A DNA stretch of 64,000 bases from the NCBI RefSeq assembly GCF_017742245.1, contig NZ_JAGHKO010000004.1, positions 806,001 to 870,000 on the forward strand, in the 5' to 3' direction. Below, in pieces: positions 1 through 8,457 of this stretch. The stretch comes from Niastella soli. GTDB lineage: Bacteria; Bacteroidota; Bacteroidia; Chitinophagales; Chitinophagaceae. Below the pieces are notes generated by a model. That model searched no databases, was not told the DNA's origin, and saw only the letters and a program-made list of their open reading frames with translations. Within the stretch, counting starts at the first letter, position 1, and the number at the start of each line of letters is the position of its first letter. The position numbers were made by a program, and so were the translations under genes.

Positions 1-272
1 TCACCGATTATGCCAGCCTGCTTGCAGTAAGTGCTAACCATTTAAACCGCACGGTAAAAGATGTGACTGGTAAAACAGCTTCCGAATCCATTGCCGACAT
101 GCTGGTGCAGGAAGCAAAAGCCGTACTGAAATATACCGAAGCAACCGTATCGGAAATTGCCTACCAGCTGAACTTTAGTGAACCGGCTGCCTTTAACCGC
201 TTCTTCAAAAAAATGACCGGTGAAACCCCACTGTATTTTCGAAAGAATGCATTGGGTCAATACAATGCATGA
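1..272 (+). CDS. AraC-family transcriptional regulator, C-terminal part (partial)
   Basis: The window opens inside this gene. The frame is open from base 3 and gives about 89 residues, so the N-terminal sensing or dimerisation part lies outside. What remains is the DNA-binding module of AraC/XylS regulators: a first helix-turn-helix around SANHLNRTVKDVTG, and a second one with the family signature EIAYQLNFSEPAAFNRFFK followed by GETPLYFRK. It should bind DNA in the cytoplasm; the ligand cannot be seen. The SDR gene starts 60 bp downstream on the same strand and is a plausible target or partner, which is inference from position only. Confidence 0.9.
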   Translation, partial: TDYASLLAVSANHLNRTVKDVTGKTASESIADMLVQEAKAVLKYTEATVSEIAYQLNFSEPAAFNRFFKKMTGETPLYFRKNALGQYNA

Positions 273-332
273 TCGGGTCAATTACTAACCGGTACTATCG
301 TCAGACATTTGTTCTAACAAAAACAGAACAAA

Positions 333-1049
333 ATGAATGGAGTATTCGAAAACAAAAAAGTAATTGTAATTGGCGGTTCATCAGGCATTGGATTGGCAAC
401 GGCGCAAACCCTGGCTAACAGTAACGCCAGGGTAACTATTACCGGTCGGGATGCTGAAAAATTAAAAGCCATACAGCAAACATCAAACATTCAGACCCAG
501 GTAGTAGACAGCAGCGATCGTACTGCACTCGATGCATTTTTCAAACAAACCGGTTCTTTCGATCACCTGGTTATTACAGTGAGTGGGTCAAAAGGCATGG
601 GCAATTTTGCAGAATTGTCATTAGCCGATCTGCGGGCAGGGTTTGAAGGAAAATTCTGGCCCCAGCTCAACACCTTACAGGCAGCATTACCTTATTTGAA
701 TAACAGCGGCAGCGTTACCCTCATAACGGCCATTTCCTCGGTAGCCCAAAAACCGGGCACATCCGGACTGGCAGCCATCAATGGCGCCCTGGAATTAATG
801 GTCCCCGTGCTTGCTCAGGAGTTAAAACCCCTCCGCATCAACGCTGTATCTCCCGGAGTTGTAGACACGCCCTGGTGGAACTTTGCACCCGAAGCAGCCA
901 AACAACAGGCCTTTCAACAATTAACCGGCAATATACCAGCAGGACGGGTAGCCCGCGCCGAAGAAATTGCCGATGCCATTGTATTCACTCTCGGTAACAG
1001 CTACATGACCGGTACCGTGATCCATTGTGATGGGGGCTTCAGCTGTTAA
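333..1049 (+). CDS. SDR-fold protein lacking the catalytic Tyr and Lys
   Basis: A short-chain dehydrogenase/reductase fold protein of 238 residues, the usual length for a classical SDR. The dinucleotide-binding motif GGSSGIG (residues 14-20) is intact, and VSPGVVDTP and the CDGGF end are typical. The catalytic serine is present (S135/S136), but the YxxxK pair is not: aligning from GALE (151-154) places Leu146 at the Tyr position and Asn150 at the Lys position. It may bind NAD(P) without ordinary oxidoreductase chemistry, or use a different mechanism. The substrate is unknown. It follows the AraC gene on the same strand and is followed by a hairpin terminator. Confidence 0.9.
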   Translation: MNGVFENKKVIVIGGSSGIGLATAQTLANSNARVTITGRDAEKLKAIQQTSNIQTQVVDSSDRTALDAFFKQTGSFDHLVITVSGSKGMGNFAELSLADLRAGFEGKFWPQLNTLQAALPYLNNSGSVTLITAISSVAQKPGTSGLAAINGALELMVPVLAQELKPLRINAVSPGVVDTPWWNFAPEAAKQQAFQQLTGNIPAGRVARAEEIADAIVFTLGNSYMTGTVIHCDGGFSC

Positions 1050-1069
1050 TATTTTTTATGACATTCATC

Positions 1070-1090
1070 ATGCCCCTATCGGGCATTTTA
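1070..1090 (+). terminator. Hairpin terminator after the SDR gene
   Basis: ATGCCC and GGGCAT form a 6-bp stem around a CTATC loop, followed directly by four T residues. It sits 20 bp after the SDR stop codon. Confidence 0.55.
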
Positions 1091-1406
1091 AAAGCTGTAT
1101 GAGGCATTAAAAAAATAAACTACTAACATTCAAGTGATTGTACATGCGAAATAGCGCTAATTGAAAATAAGGATGGCATAATGCTTGATGTAAACCCACC
1201 CAAATAAATTGACCATATACATTTTTTTATAGAACTAAAAAGATAGGAATGATTTTAGTGGTGTATCATGAATTCAGCTTCAACCTTTTCCTGACATCTT
1301 TGGACAATAAAGGCATAGTGCGACCACTCATAAATAGCAGCTTCCTTACATATTATTGATGTTAATCTGACGCGTGCAAGGCACGGTTTGAGATTGTTTT
1401 ATTAAT

Positions 1407-1431
1407 AGTTCAAAAATACACTTTGAAAAAC
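1407..1431 (+). repeat. Dispersed motif, copy 1 (other copy near 56.9 kb)
   Basis: The stretch beginning AGTTCAAAAATACACTTTG and continuing GAAAAAC-like recurs at 56916-56940 with one base changed. In both places a GCACGGT-like or GTGACT word lies upstream. The core has TTCAAA and TTTGAA arms around an AT-rich centre. It could be a promoter core (TACACTTTG resembles a -7 element with one extra base) or an end of a mobile repeat. Confidence 0.5.
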
Positions 1432-1547
1432 CATCGATGATCCCGCAAAGGGCGGGGTTTCCAAACTTCCTAAAGAAGCCATCAATGTCTTATGATCCCT
1501 GGGTAAGAGGCATCCGCCTGCACGCGGACGCCTCTTTTTTCTTTTTT
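1430..1547 (+). ncRNA. Candidate small RNA with strong terminator
   Basis: There is no credible gene between 1050 and 1729. This part can fold into successive hairpins: CCCGC with GCGGG (1443-1457), CTTC with GAAG (about 1466-1478), and a 12-bp stem 1506-1517/1524-1535 with one A-C mismatch, followed by a T tract (1535-1547) typical of intrinsic termination. The stretch TACACTTTG just upstream resembles a Bacteroidota -7 element. I do not recognise it as a known riboswitch or RNA family. It could also be a leader ending in an attenuator, but the next gene starts 180 bp further on. The stretch 1091-1400 holds nothing I can name. Confidence 0.4.
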
Positions 1548-1729
1548 GTAATACAGCTATTTTCCCTGGCAGCCCATTTTTCCTTCTAAATTGTATATCA
1601 TTGCCGAAAATTAATTTGTTGGCCAACGAAGCCCGATAAAAGATATAATATTTGCAAAATCAAGGCGTTAACCAAGCTTTCGGACAATTGGCCAACCAAT
1701 AGCCATCGGAAACATATAAAACTGTTTAG

Positions 1730-2329
1730 ATGAAAAAGAACAAAAATGTATCGCAGTCGGGCGGTGCTGGCAGTACAGGTTCTCAACCGGTTCAACCATC
1801 ATCAGCGGCTGCTACTTCCACAAAACAGCCTGCCCCTGCTACCAGCAATGGTTTTAAAACATTCATTTTATTGGTAGCCTCCATTTTTTTACTGATCATA
1901 TTCTTCGGTTTGGAACCTAATAAAATGTGGCTCGATCAACGGATCATGCCCTATTGGGAAGATTATAAAGAACAAAAGCTTAACCTCGACCTGGAAGAAC
2001 GTAAACTGGCCCGTTATCAAACAGATTACATCTTCGCCAAAAACGTAAGCGGCTTTTTTGAACAAAGAGGTATTGCCAGCAAAACCCTGGTATTGATCCC
2101 CTCCTCTGATTACTTCAACGCCCATGGGCTGCAGATCCACGTTCCCGAACCGGCCGTCTTCTACTACTTCACCGGCTTAAAAACCATTTGGGCCAATAGC
2201 CCGGAAGCCAACAAGGCCAACTGGTACATAACTGTCCGAAATGGCGGACTGGTATTCGATAGTGTTACCAATCAACAGGCTTTACTGGATACCATTGCCT
2301 CCTTTAACAAATACAAAATTTCTTTATGA
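1730..2329 (+). CDS. Hypothetical single-pass membrane protein
   Basis: I do not recognise a family for this 199-residue protein. The first 40 residues are Ser/Ala/Gly/Pro/Gln rich and probably disordered. One clear transmembrane segment follows (about residues 43-60, FILLVASIFLLIIFFG), so residues 61-199 form a soluble domain probably outside the cytoplasm, with a charged helical stretch (KEQKLNLDLEERKLARYQ) near the membrane. Its stop overlaps the start of the next gene by four bases (ATGA at 2326-2329), so the two are very likely translated together. The pairing suggests it is an accessory subunit of that polytopic protein; this is inference. Confidence 0.8.
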   Translation: MKKNKNVSQSGGAGSTGSQPVQPSSAAATSTKQPAPATSNGFKTFILLVASIFLLIIFFGLEPNKMWLDQRIMPYWEDYKEQKLNLDLEERKLARYQTDYIFAKNVSGFFEQRGIASKTLVLIPSSDYFNAHGLQIHVPEPAVFYYFTGLKTIWANSPEANKANWYITVRNGGLVFDSVTNQQALLDTIASFNKYKISL

Positions 2330-3708
2330 GTGGCATAATGATCATTTTATTACTAACGATCATACAGTTTATTGCAGGATTTGGCCTTATCACCTTATTC
2401 AATATACAGCTGAAACCGGGTTTGCTGATCTCCCTGGCTATCTTATTAGGGGTGGCGGTATTTTCCATCATGCCCTTTATTTTACAACTGGCCTACATTC
2501 CGCTCACTTCAACCAATGTATTCATTTCTATACTGGTGGCCTGTGTGCTGTTAAATATTAAGTTCAGGCAGGGTATTGCCCGTATGCAGGAACTGAAGGC
2601 CAACTTTAAGCTAAGGGTAAAACTATATGAGATCCCCTTTGTGGTGATGATCGTATTTATAGTATTTGTGAGCGCGTGGCGTTGTTTTTATTTCCCCCCT
2701 ACTCCCCGTGACCTTACTTCGGGCGCCGAGGTAATTGCAGAATTTGCCATCCGCGAAAAAACAATGATCAACTCTGTTTTTAGCGTTAACCTCGAAACTA
2801 CCAACAACGTTTTCAAACCCCCGTTTATAACCTGTTTACAGATCATTTATAAATATGCCGGGTTCGAATTCGGACAGGTATGGCTCAGCACCATCGTGGC
2901 TTGTTTTCTTATCTTTTTATACCAGGCGCTTACCTTAAGCATCCACCGCATCTTTGCCGGTTTGCTGGTCTTGTTCTTTATGGCCATACCTGAAATGTTT
3001 GCTTATACCTTTATGGTGTTGTTCGACTATAGTAATGCCGCCTTCTTTTTCCTGGCCATCTGGTTCCTGTATCAATTTTTTCAGAACCAGCAACGCAACT
3101 ACCTGGCTTTTGCCGGTTTGTTAATGGCCATTGCCACATACATCCGCTCAGAGACCCTGATCCTGGCCTGCCTGATGACACCAGCCATTGTCTGGTTCCA
3201 CTGGAAGAATAAAACGGGCATTGTAAAAGGATTGATAAGCAGCGCCTGGTATGTAGTACCTTCCGTTTTGGCGTATGTGTTGTCGATCTCTATTTATATT
3301 AACCGGTACCTGCCGGCCAAGTATAATATTGAGGGACTGGTGAATAAGAACCTGGGCGATCTGTCGCCTTTTTTCACCCGCTTTTCCGATATCAACAGTA
3401 AACTGATCTTTAGCGATCTGGGGGTAGGCTACTATGGCTATTTCATTTACTTCTTTGTTTTGCTTTTGCTGCTCGAACTTGTGATCAAACGCAAACTGAA
3501 CGGTACTACCCGTTACTGGCTGTATGCCGTGCTGGTAATATATATCGGCTTCCCGCTGATGAGTTATTTGTTACCCCTGCTCGACCTGAACAACTCAACC
3601 AAAAGAGGGCTGTTTAAAATATTTCCGCTGATGTTGTTGTATATGGCTAATAACAGCCTGCTGGTAAGCTGGTCGCAGCGTATTACCAAATGGGAAACGA
3701 AATCGTAA
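2326..3708 (+). CDS. Polytopic membrane protein, possible GT-C type glycosyltransferase
   Basis: A 460-residue integral membrane protein with roughly eleven hydrophobic segments spread over its length and only short loops. The first larger loop (about residues 125-165) contains the polar stretch PTPRDLTSGAEVIAEFAIRE, followed by more membrane segments. That layout resembles GT-C lipid-linked glycosyltransferases of the ArnT/Wzy type, but no diagnostic motif is visible. Translation is coupled to the upstream single-pass protein by an ATGA overlap. A family 2 glycosyltransferase lies convergently downstream, which gives weak support for a cell-envelope glycan role. Confidence 0.75.
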   Translation: MSGIMIILLLTIIQFIAGFGLITLFNIQLKPGLLISLAILLGVAVFSIMPFILQLAYIPLTSTNVFISILVACVLLNIKFRQGIARMQELKANFKLRVKLYEIPFVVMIVFIVFVSAWRCFYFPPTPRDLTSGAEVIAEFAIREKTMINSVFSVNLETTNNVFKPPFITCLQIIYKYAGFEFGQVWLSTIVACFLIFLYQALTLSIHRIFAGLLVLFFMAIPEMFAYTFMVLFDYSNAAFFFLAIWFLYQFFQNQQRNYLAFAGLLMAIATYIRSETLILACLMTPAIVWFHWKNKTGIVKGLISSAWYVVPSVLAYVLSISIYINRYLPAKYNIEGLVNKNLGDLSPFFTRFSDINSKLIFSDLGVGYYGYFIYFFVLLLLLELVIKRKLNGTTRYWLYAVLVIYIGFPLMSYLLPLLDLNNSTKRGLFKIFPLMLLYMANNSLLVSWSQRITKWETKS

Positions 3709-3900
3709 AAGCAAGACCTGTAAGGTCTGCCTCATTAAATTGCCGGGCTAAGATGATGAACAGACCCCGATGAATCGGGGCAGGCGCTGACAGGTATTGC
3801 TCTCTTCTCTATTCATGACCTGTCAGAGCCTGCCCCGCTTTGCGGGGATCACTAATCACTCTGCTCGTTTAAGCTCAAATGGCGAACCTGACAGGTCGTA
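3709..3900. repeat. Intergenic repeat built on ACCTGTCAGG words
   Basis: This stretch holds no gene. Words such as GACCTGTCAG, CTGACAGGT and GCCTGCCCCG recur in both orientations and can pair (for example CCCCGATGAATCGGGG near 3764 and CCCCGCTTTGCGGGG near 3832). The same words reappear at 38345-38575, between other genes, so this is a dispersed intergenic repeat. Confidence 0.6.
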
Positions 3901-3942
3901 TAAAAAAATAAGCGAGGCTCCCTGATAAATCGGGGAGCCTCG
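3901..3942 (-). terminator. Intrinsic terminator of the glycosyltransferase gene
   Basis: CGAGGCTCCC (3913-3922) and GGGAGCCTCG (3933-3942) form a 10-bp stem. Read on the minus strand the hairpin is followed by TTATTTTTTTA (3901-3910), so it terminates the minus-strand gene that stops at 3972. Confidence 0.8.
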
Positions 3943-3971
3943 TGAATATAATAACTGGTTAGCCGGTCAAC

Positions 3972-4724
3972 TTACTTACCTAACCCTTTGAACAACTTAG
4001 ACTTTACTAACCCTATTTTATTAAAGAAGTATTGAAAACTTACCCGCAAAACGCCCAACCCATAAATAGAGCTGCGTTTAAAGTTGATAGAAGATGCTTC
4101 GTCGAAGTACTTTGTGGGGCACGTGATCTCGGCTATTTCAAAGCCCTTGTAAAAGATCTGGGCCAGCAGCTCATTATCGAATACAAAATCGTCTGAATTA
4201 TCCTGAAAAGGTATCGCCAACAACACATCTTTATGATATGCCCGGTAACCGGTATGGTACTCAGATAATTTCTGGTTCATCAGAATATTCTGCGTCATGG
4301 TCAACATGCGGTTGAACAGGTATTTGTACATGGGCATGCCACCTTTTAAAGCGCCCTTGCCTAATATGCGGGAACCCAGCACAACCGGGTAAACTTTATT
4401 GGCTATCAGGGAAACCATGGGGGTGATCAGTGCAGGAGTATACTGGTAATCGGGGTGCAGCATTACAATTATATCTGCGCCTATTTCCAATGCTTTATTA
4501 TAGCAGGATTTTTGGTTACCACCATAACCTTTATTTTTCTCGTGCCGTACAATATGTTGAATACCAATTTGGCGTGCAACTGCAATGGTATCATCTTTAC
4601 TCGCATCATCAACAAGGATCACATCATCCACTATCGATCTGTCGATTTCATCATAGGTTGGCTTGAGTGTTTTTGCTGCATTATAGGCCGGCAACACTAC
4701 CACTACTTTTTGTCCATTAATCAT
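3972..4724 (-). CDS. Glycosyltransferase family 2 (dolichol-phosphate mannosyltransferase-like)
   Basis: A 250-residue GT-A fold glycosyltransferase. The N-terminus VVVVLPAYNAAKTL, the DDASKDDT block (residues 39-46) and HPDYQY (90-95, the DxD-equivalent position) are the donor-binding and metal-binding signatures of family 2; VVLGSR and the EYHTGYRAY block are typical of DPM/DPG-like members. The length equals the catalytic domain alone: there is no C-terminal membrane region. It should act at the inner face of the cytoplasmic membrane, moving a sugar from a nucleotide donor to a lipid or glycan acceptor. It is monocistronic with its own terminator. The acceptor is not visible. Confidence 0.9.
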   Translation of the reverse strand: MINGQKVVVVLPAYNAAKTLKPTYDEIDRSIVDDVILVDDASKDDTIAVARQIGIQHIVRHEKNKGYGGNQKSCYNKALEIGADIIVMLHPDYQYTPALITPMVSLIANKVYPVVLGSRILGKGALKGGMPMYKYLFNRMLTMTQNILMNQKLSEYHTGYRAYHKDVLLAIPFQDNSDDFVFDNELLAQIFYKGFEIAEITCPTKYFDEASSINFKRSSIYGLGVLRVSFQYFFNKIGLVKSKLFKGLGK

Positions 4725-4820
4725 ACTTATATATACAATCTAAATATAAAGGGTATTTACGCCAGCAAGGGCGGAATAATCCGGCAATAATAAAGCATTT
4801 ATAGCACTTTTTCAAGGGTA

Positions 4821-6110
4821 TTAAGTGCATGTTTCCATATAAACCGATACCGACCGCTTTAGTAAGGTATTCCCCATAGCGCAATCAAGACATCTTTTGA
4901 CATCACAATAATGTCCTTTTAACTCAAGCAGGGCTTGTGAATCGCAGGCGCTTTTATTAACAATGCCCAGGTCTGTAAAACTATTGGTTATGGCGTTCAC
5001 TTCCGGGTCCAGTTCATCTAACCAGTTCAAAGCCCGGTTCTTATATTGTTCTTCATTGTGTAAAAGACCATAGGCGAATAAAATTGGTACCACCGTATTG
5101 ATAATAAGGATATCGATCATTTGATTGCCCAGCTTCTTGGACCGGTGGACCGAACTTTTCTGGAAGGTATAATGCTCATCCCAGAATTCACTGGCGGTAA
5201 CAGCAAGCCAGTTCCTGATATCACTGAGCTGTGCTGTTTCCTTGATAAACGTAAACAGGTGGCTCGACCGGTACAGCAACCTGGCTAGTTGGGCCAGCCG
5301 GATGGTGGGAAAGTTTACCGGGCGCGTACGCAAAAAATGCACTGATTGCCTTACCGGTTGCAGTTTGTATTTGGCTTTTACGTGCAGGTAATCCCGCTGC
5401 AGCCTGATGGGATAAGCCTCTTCAAAATCACCCTCCAGCAAACCGCATTGGCCCAACAACAAGGCCTCCAGCACCGGTAACTGGTTTTTGTACCGGGCCA
5501 GCAAGGTTACCGGCAGGGTTTTGGCCATTGCTTCAAACGGTTCAAAGTTTAATGCAGCTCCAAAGTTGCGTGCCAGCAACCACCAGAAAGTTTCTTCCCA
5601 ATGTTGATGGGTTTGTAATAAAAAAGAGAACACCATGGCCGATTTGCGTTGCATGCGCTCCGCGAGTAACCTCTCCCGCCATGAGATCCAGATGATGCGC
5701 GATACATCCCTGATCTGGTTTCCGCAGGCAATAAAACCGGCACTGTCCATCCAGTATTTATATTGCTCCAGTAACAACATGGAAACCTTTGAGTGCATGG
5801 AAAAAACCGGGATCCGGGTATCCCTTTCTGGCAGGTCGTTTTCCCATACCACGTGCAATACTACATTGTCGTAATTACGGTCGAACTGATGGGCATGCCG
5901 GTACCAGTCGGACGTTTTTACATGCACTTCCACATGCCCTACCCATAAAGTATCTTCAATCCTTATTTTAGCTTCAAGAAAATCGGGCCCCTGGTTGGTA
6001 TTAAATCGGCCCGGATGTATAACCTGAAAGATATCTCCATTATCCAGAATGGAGCTTTGTTTATTATAATACTGAAATTGCCATAGGTATTGCAGCAGCC
6101 TTTCTGTCAT
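4821..6110 (-). CDS. DUF2851 family protein
   Basis: A 429-residue protein that matches the Bacteroidota family DUF2851 over its full length, including the conserved N-terminal block (YLWQFQYY, HPGRFNTNQGPDFLEAKI, WVGHVEVHVKTSDWY, then DNVVLHVVWEND). The first 110 residues look like a nuclease-like beta-rich fold with an acidic/His motif (DFLEA and EVHVK), but the family has no established function that I know. A Cys-rich end (CDVKRCLDC) could bind metal. It lies 84 bp after maf on the same strand and may be the last gene of a kdsC-ubiA-maf operon. Confidence 0.85.
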   Translation of the reverse strand: MTERLLQYLWQFQYYNKQSSILDNGDIFQVIHPGRFNTNQGPDFLEAKIRIEDTLWVGHVEVHVKTSDWYRHAHQFDRNYDNVVLHVVWENDLPERDTRIPVFSMHSKVSMLLLEQYKYWMDSAGFIACGNQIRDVSRIIWISWRERLLAERMQRKSAMVFSFLLQTHQHWEETFWWLLARNFGAALNFEPFEAMAKTLPVTLLARYKNQLPVLEALLLGQCGLLEGDFEEAYPIRLQRDYLHVKAKYKLQPVRQSVHFLRTRPVNFPTIRLAQLARLLYRSSHLFTFIKETAQLSDIRNWLAVTASEFWDEHYTFQKSSVHRSKKLGNQMIDILIINTVVPILFAYGLLHNEEQYKNRALNWLDELDPEVNAITNSFTDLGIVNKSACDSQALLELKGHYCDVKRCLDCAMGNTLLKRSVSVYMETCT

Positions 6111-6194
6111 TGTACTAATTTTTCAAGTTAGAAAATGCTGCTACTATCAGAGCTGAATTTTTGGCTACAATCAGACCCTCCTACCTAAATATAT

Positions 6195-6791
6195 TCATTT
6201 TCCCTGATTTGTTACTAACTTATTCAATTCCGTTACCACCCTACTAACGGGCAACCCCATAACATTATAGAAATCACCCTGTATAGATTTTATCCCCACT
6301 ACCCCGATCCATTCCTGTATGGCATACGCGCCGGCTTTATCGTATGGCTGGTATTTATCTACATAGAAAGCGATCTGCTCCCGGGTAAGTGGATGAAACC
6401 AAACATCGGTAATATCTGCAAAAGCAATTTCCTGTTGTCCCTTTAAAAGTACAACCCCGGTTATTACCTGGTGTTTATTACCCGAAAGCCGGCTTAGTAT
6501 CTCTATTGCATCCTCGCGATCTTTGGGTTTTCCAATGATGGTAGTTCCCAACACCACTACTGTATCGGCGGCAATTATAATATTATTGGTATCGTGTAGC
6601 GATTCATATTTCTGCCGTACGGCAATTGCTTTTTCGCGGGCAATGTGTACAGGCACTTCCGGCACCGGCATGTCGGCCGGGAAGGTCTCAGCGGTAGACT
6701 GTACCATGATGTCAAATGTAATTTCAGCCCATTCCAGTAATTGTTTACGCCGGGGCGATTGGGAAGCCAGGATGATACGGAGACCGTTCAT
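6195..6791 (-). CDS. maf: Maf-like nucleoside triphosphate pyrophosphatase
   Basis: A 198-residue Maf/HAM1-superfamily pyrophosphatase, which hydrolyses non-canonical or modified nucleoside triphosphates to monophosphate and pyrophosphate in the cytoplasm. The signature LASQSPRRKQLL is at residues 8-19, the general-base aspartate lies in AADTVV (D76), and GKPKD (87-91) and SGNKHQVITGV complete the active site. Length is normal. The start codon abuts the stop of the upstream prenyltransferase gene without a gap, so the two are translationally linked. Its exact nucleotide preference (dTTP/UTP or m7GTP type) cannot be read from sequence alone. Confidence 0.93.
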   Translation of the reverse strand: MNGLRIILASQSPRRKQLLEWAEITFDIMVQSTAETFPADMPVPEVPVHIAREKAIAVRQKYESLHDTNNIIIAADTVVVLGTTIIGKPKDREDAIEILSRLSGNKHQVITGVVLLKGQQEIAFADITDVWFHPLTREQIAFYVDKYQPYDKAGAYAIQEWIGVVGIKSIQGDFYNVMGLPVSRVVTELNKLVTNQGK

Positions 6792-7736
6792 TTATGTATA
6801 GAGTTTAAAGAACAACATAGACAATATGCCGCTCAGCATGATCAACTTTAGCCAGGTGCTTATGGTATGAAAATCAGCCGGTGCTACGGCTTTGACCAGT
6901 TTACGCAGCAATATCAACAAAGGTATAAGAATAAAGACCACACTATAGCCTGCAGCCCACCACCATTTAAAAGGCAATACATAGGCCTGCATAACCACTA
7001 CGCCCGCCAGTAATACCAACAGCCAGGTGGCGGCAAATACTTTGGATGCGTTTATTCCCCAAACAATGGGCATAGTGCGGCAGCCATACCGGACATCACC
7101 ATTTATATCTTCCATATCTTTCACCACCTCCCTGATCAGGGATATAATAAAAGCAAAACCAGCATACAGGAATGTCCGCCGCATCAACTTGGATGCTTCC
7201 ACCCCCGCATACATCTCTGGTCTTTTCAGCACCACATAATGTGTAATAAACCCTATTACCAAAATTACCCAGGCGGTAAGCAGGGAAATGATCACATTGC
7301 CGCTCAGCAGTTTCTTCTTAAATATGGTACTGTAAAACCACAGGGCGCCTACACAACCAATATTGGCGGGTATCAACCACCAGCACCTGGTTTTCCAGGC
7401 TACATAGGCACTGCATAATACCCCCAGTCCCGACAACACGAGGTGCCAGATAATGGCCCAGCGGCGTTTGATGATCTTCTCCACCACCAGCTTGTCGGGT
7501 TTATTTACCAGGTCTATGTTTAAATCGAAATAATCGTTGATGATGTAACCGGCAGCGGCAATAAGTACAGAAGCCGCGATCAGGGTTATAAAAACAGGCG
7601 TGGGAAGCACAGGTGTTGCCTGCGCATGGTTAAATATCGGTCCTACAATACAATACTGAAACAGCAATTGGGTAATGGCAATGAACAACAGGTTCACTGA
7701 ACGTATAAGGCGTATAAATGCTGCCAGTAATTTCAT
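6792..7736 (-). CDS. UbiA-family prenyltransferase
   Basis: A 314-residue membrane protein with about eight to nine transmembrane helices. Both aspartate-rich motifs that bind the Mg-prenyl diphosphate are present: INDYFDLNIDLVNKPDK (NDxxDxxxD) and VKDMEDINGDVRYG (DxxDxxGD). Bacteroidota proteins of this type are usually annotated as geranylgeranylglycerol-phosphate geranylgeranyltransferase-like; the real acceptor could also be a quinone precursor. It acts in the inner membrane. It is directly followed by maf with no intergenic base and is preceded by the KdsC-like phosphatase 55 bp upstream, an order seen in many relatives as far as I recall. Confidence 0.9.
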   Translation of the reverse strand: MKLLAAFIRLIRSVNLLFIAITQLLFQYCIVGPIFNHAQATPVLPTPVFITLIAASVLIAAAGYIINDYFDLNIDLVNKPDKLVVEKIIKRRWAIIWHLVLSGLGVLCSAYVAWKTRCWWLIPANIGCVGALWFYSTIFKKKLLSGNVIISLLTAWVILVIGFITHYVVLKRPEMYAGVEASKLMRRTFLYAGFAFIISLIREVVKDMEDINGDVRYGCRTMPIVWGINASKVFAATWLLVLLAGVVVMQAYVLPFKWWWAAGYSVVFILIPLLILLRKLVKAVAPADFHTISTWLKLIMLSGILSMLFFKLYT

Positions 7737-7744
7737 TTAATAAT

Positions 7745-7785
7745 AAGTTTCGGGTTCAGGATATTGGGGATATTGGGATATTGAG
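7745..7785. repeat. GGATATTGGG word repeat
   Basis: Between kdsC and ubiA the words GGATATTGGGGATATTGGG and GATATTGAG follow one another. The same type of word array (GGGATTATTGGGAT, GGGATGACTGGGATG) occurs at 31305-31445. Confidence 0.5.
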
Positions 7786-7791
7786 CCTTGG

Positions 7792-8319
7792 TTACTTACT
7801 CGCCACATCGGTGCTCAGTTCCCAGTTATTATTCAACTTCAGCACTTTTTCAATCACCTCCCGAACACAACCTTGTCCGCCTGGTAACTGAGCAATATAT
7901 TTGGCTATTTGTCTTATTTCGGTGGCCGCATCGGCGGGTGAACAAGGCAAACCAACCTGCTTCATTACGTCATAATCGGGAATATCGTCTCCCATGAACA
8001 ACACTTCGCTCCATTGTAAATTATGCTGCTGCACATATTCCGTCAATTTGCCTTTTTTATCAGTGACCTGCATAAACACATCCTGTATTCCCAGCCGGTT
8101 CAGGCGTTGAATAACGGCATCGCTTGCCCCCCCGGAGATCACCGCTATACGGTACCCTTTCTTTACAGCCAGCTGCAGGGCAAACCCATCTTTTATATTC
8201 ATGCGGCGCACAAACTGTCCGTCATCAAAAACAAACAGCGTACCATCAGTCAGTACGCCGTCTACATCAAAGACGAAAGTGGTTATCTGCTTAAATTGGT
8301 CTAATATATTCATGTTCAT
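7792..8319 (-). CDS. kdsC: KdsC-like HAD phosphatase (3-deoxy-manno-octulosonate 8-phosphate phosphatase)
   Basis: A 175-residue HAD-superfamily phosphatase of the capless C0 type, the length typical of KdsC. Motif I is FVFDVDGVLTDG (D18 nucleophile, D20 acid), motif II is ISGG (61-64), and motif IV is MGDDIPD (D111 and D112 for Mg). The stretch NIKDGFALQ and the C-terminal GGQGCVREVIE are characteristic of KdsC tetramers. It would release Kdo from Kdo-8-phosphate for lipid A core synthesis. The start at 8319 gives MNMNILDQ; the Met two codons on is an equally possible start. First gene of the run kdsC-ubiA-maf. Confidence 0.88.
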   Translation of the reverse strand: MNMNILDQFKQITTFVFDVDGVLTDGTLFVFDDGQFVRRMNIKDGFALQLAVKKGYRIAVISGGASDAVIQRLNRLGIQDVFMQVTDKKGKLTEYVQQHNLQWSEVLFMGDDIPDYDVMKQVGLPCSPADAATEIRQIAKYIAQLPGGQGCVREVIEKVLKLNNNWELSTDVASK

Positions 8320-8394
8320 CGGATGGGTGCAAAAATAAGCTGAAAATTACTCTTATACCAGCGATCAAAGTAAAGAAATCGACACCAGTACAAT

Positions 8395-8428
8395 AAAAAA
8401 ACCGCTCTGTTGTCAGAACGGTTTTTTC
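8395..8428 (-). terminator. Terminator of prc (bidirectional shape)
   Basis: AAAAAACCG and CGGTTTTTT with inner TCTG/CAGA pairs form a symmetric hairpin with A and T runs on either side, so it can stop transcription both ways. It lies 30 bp after the stop of the protease gene. Confidence 0.8.
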
Positions 8429-8457
8429 TTATATATACAAAGAATCGACTGTTGTTC

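Noticed and set aside
1402-1795. Two minus-strand frames of 65 to 74 codons in the first long gap
   Set aside because: No family likeness, they overlap a terminator and the start of the 1730 gene, and their composition is not protein-like.
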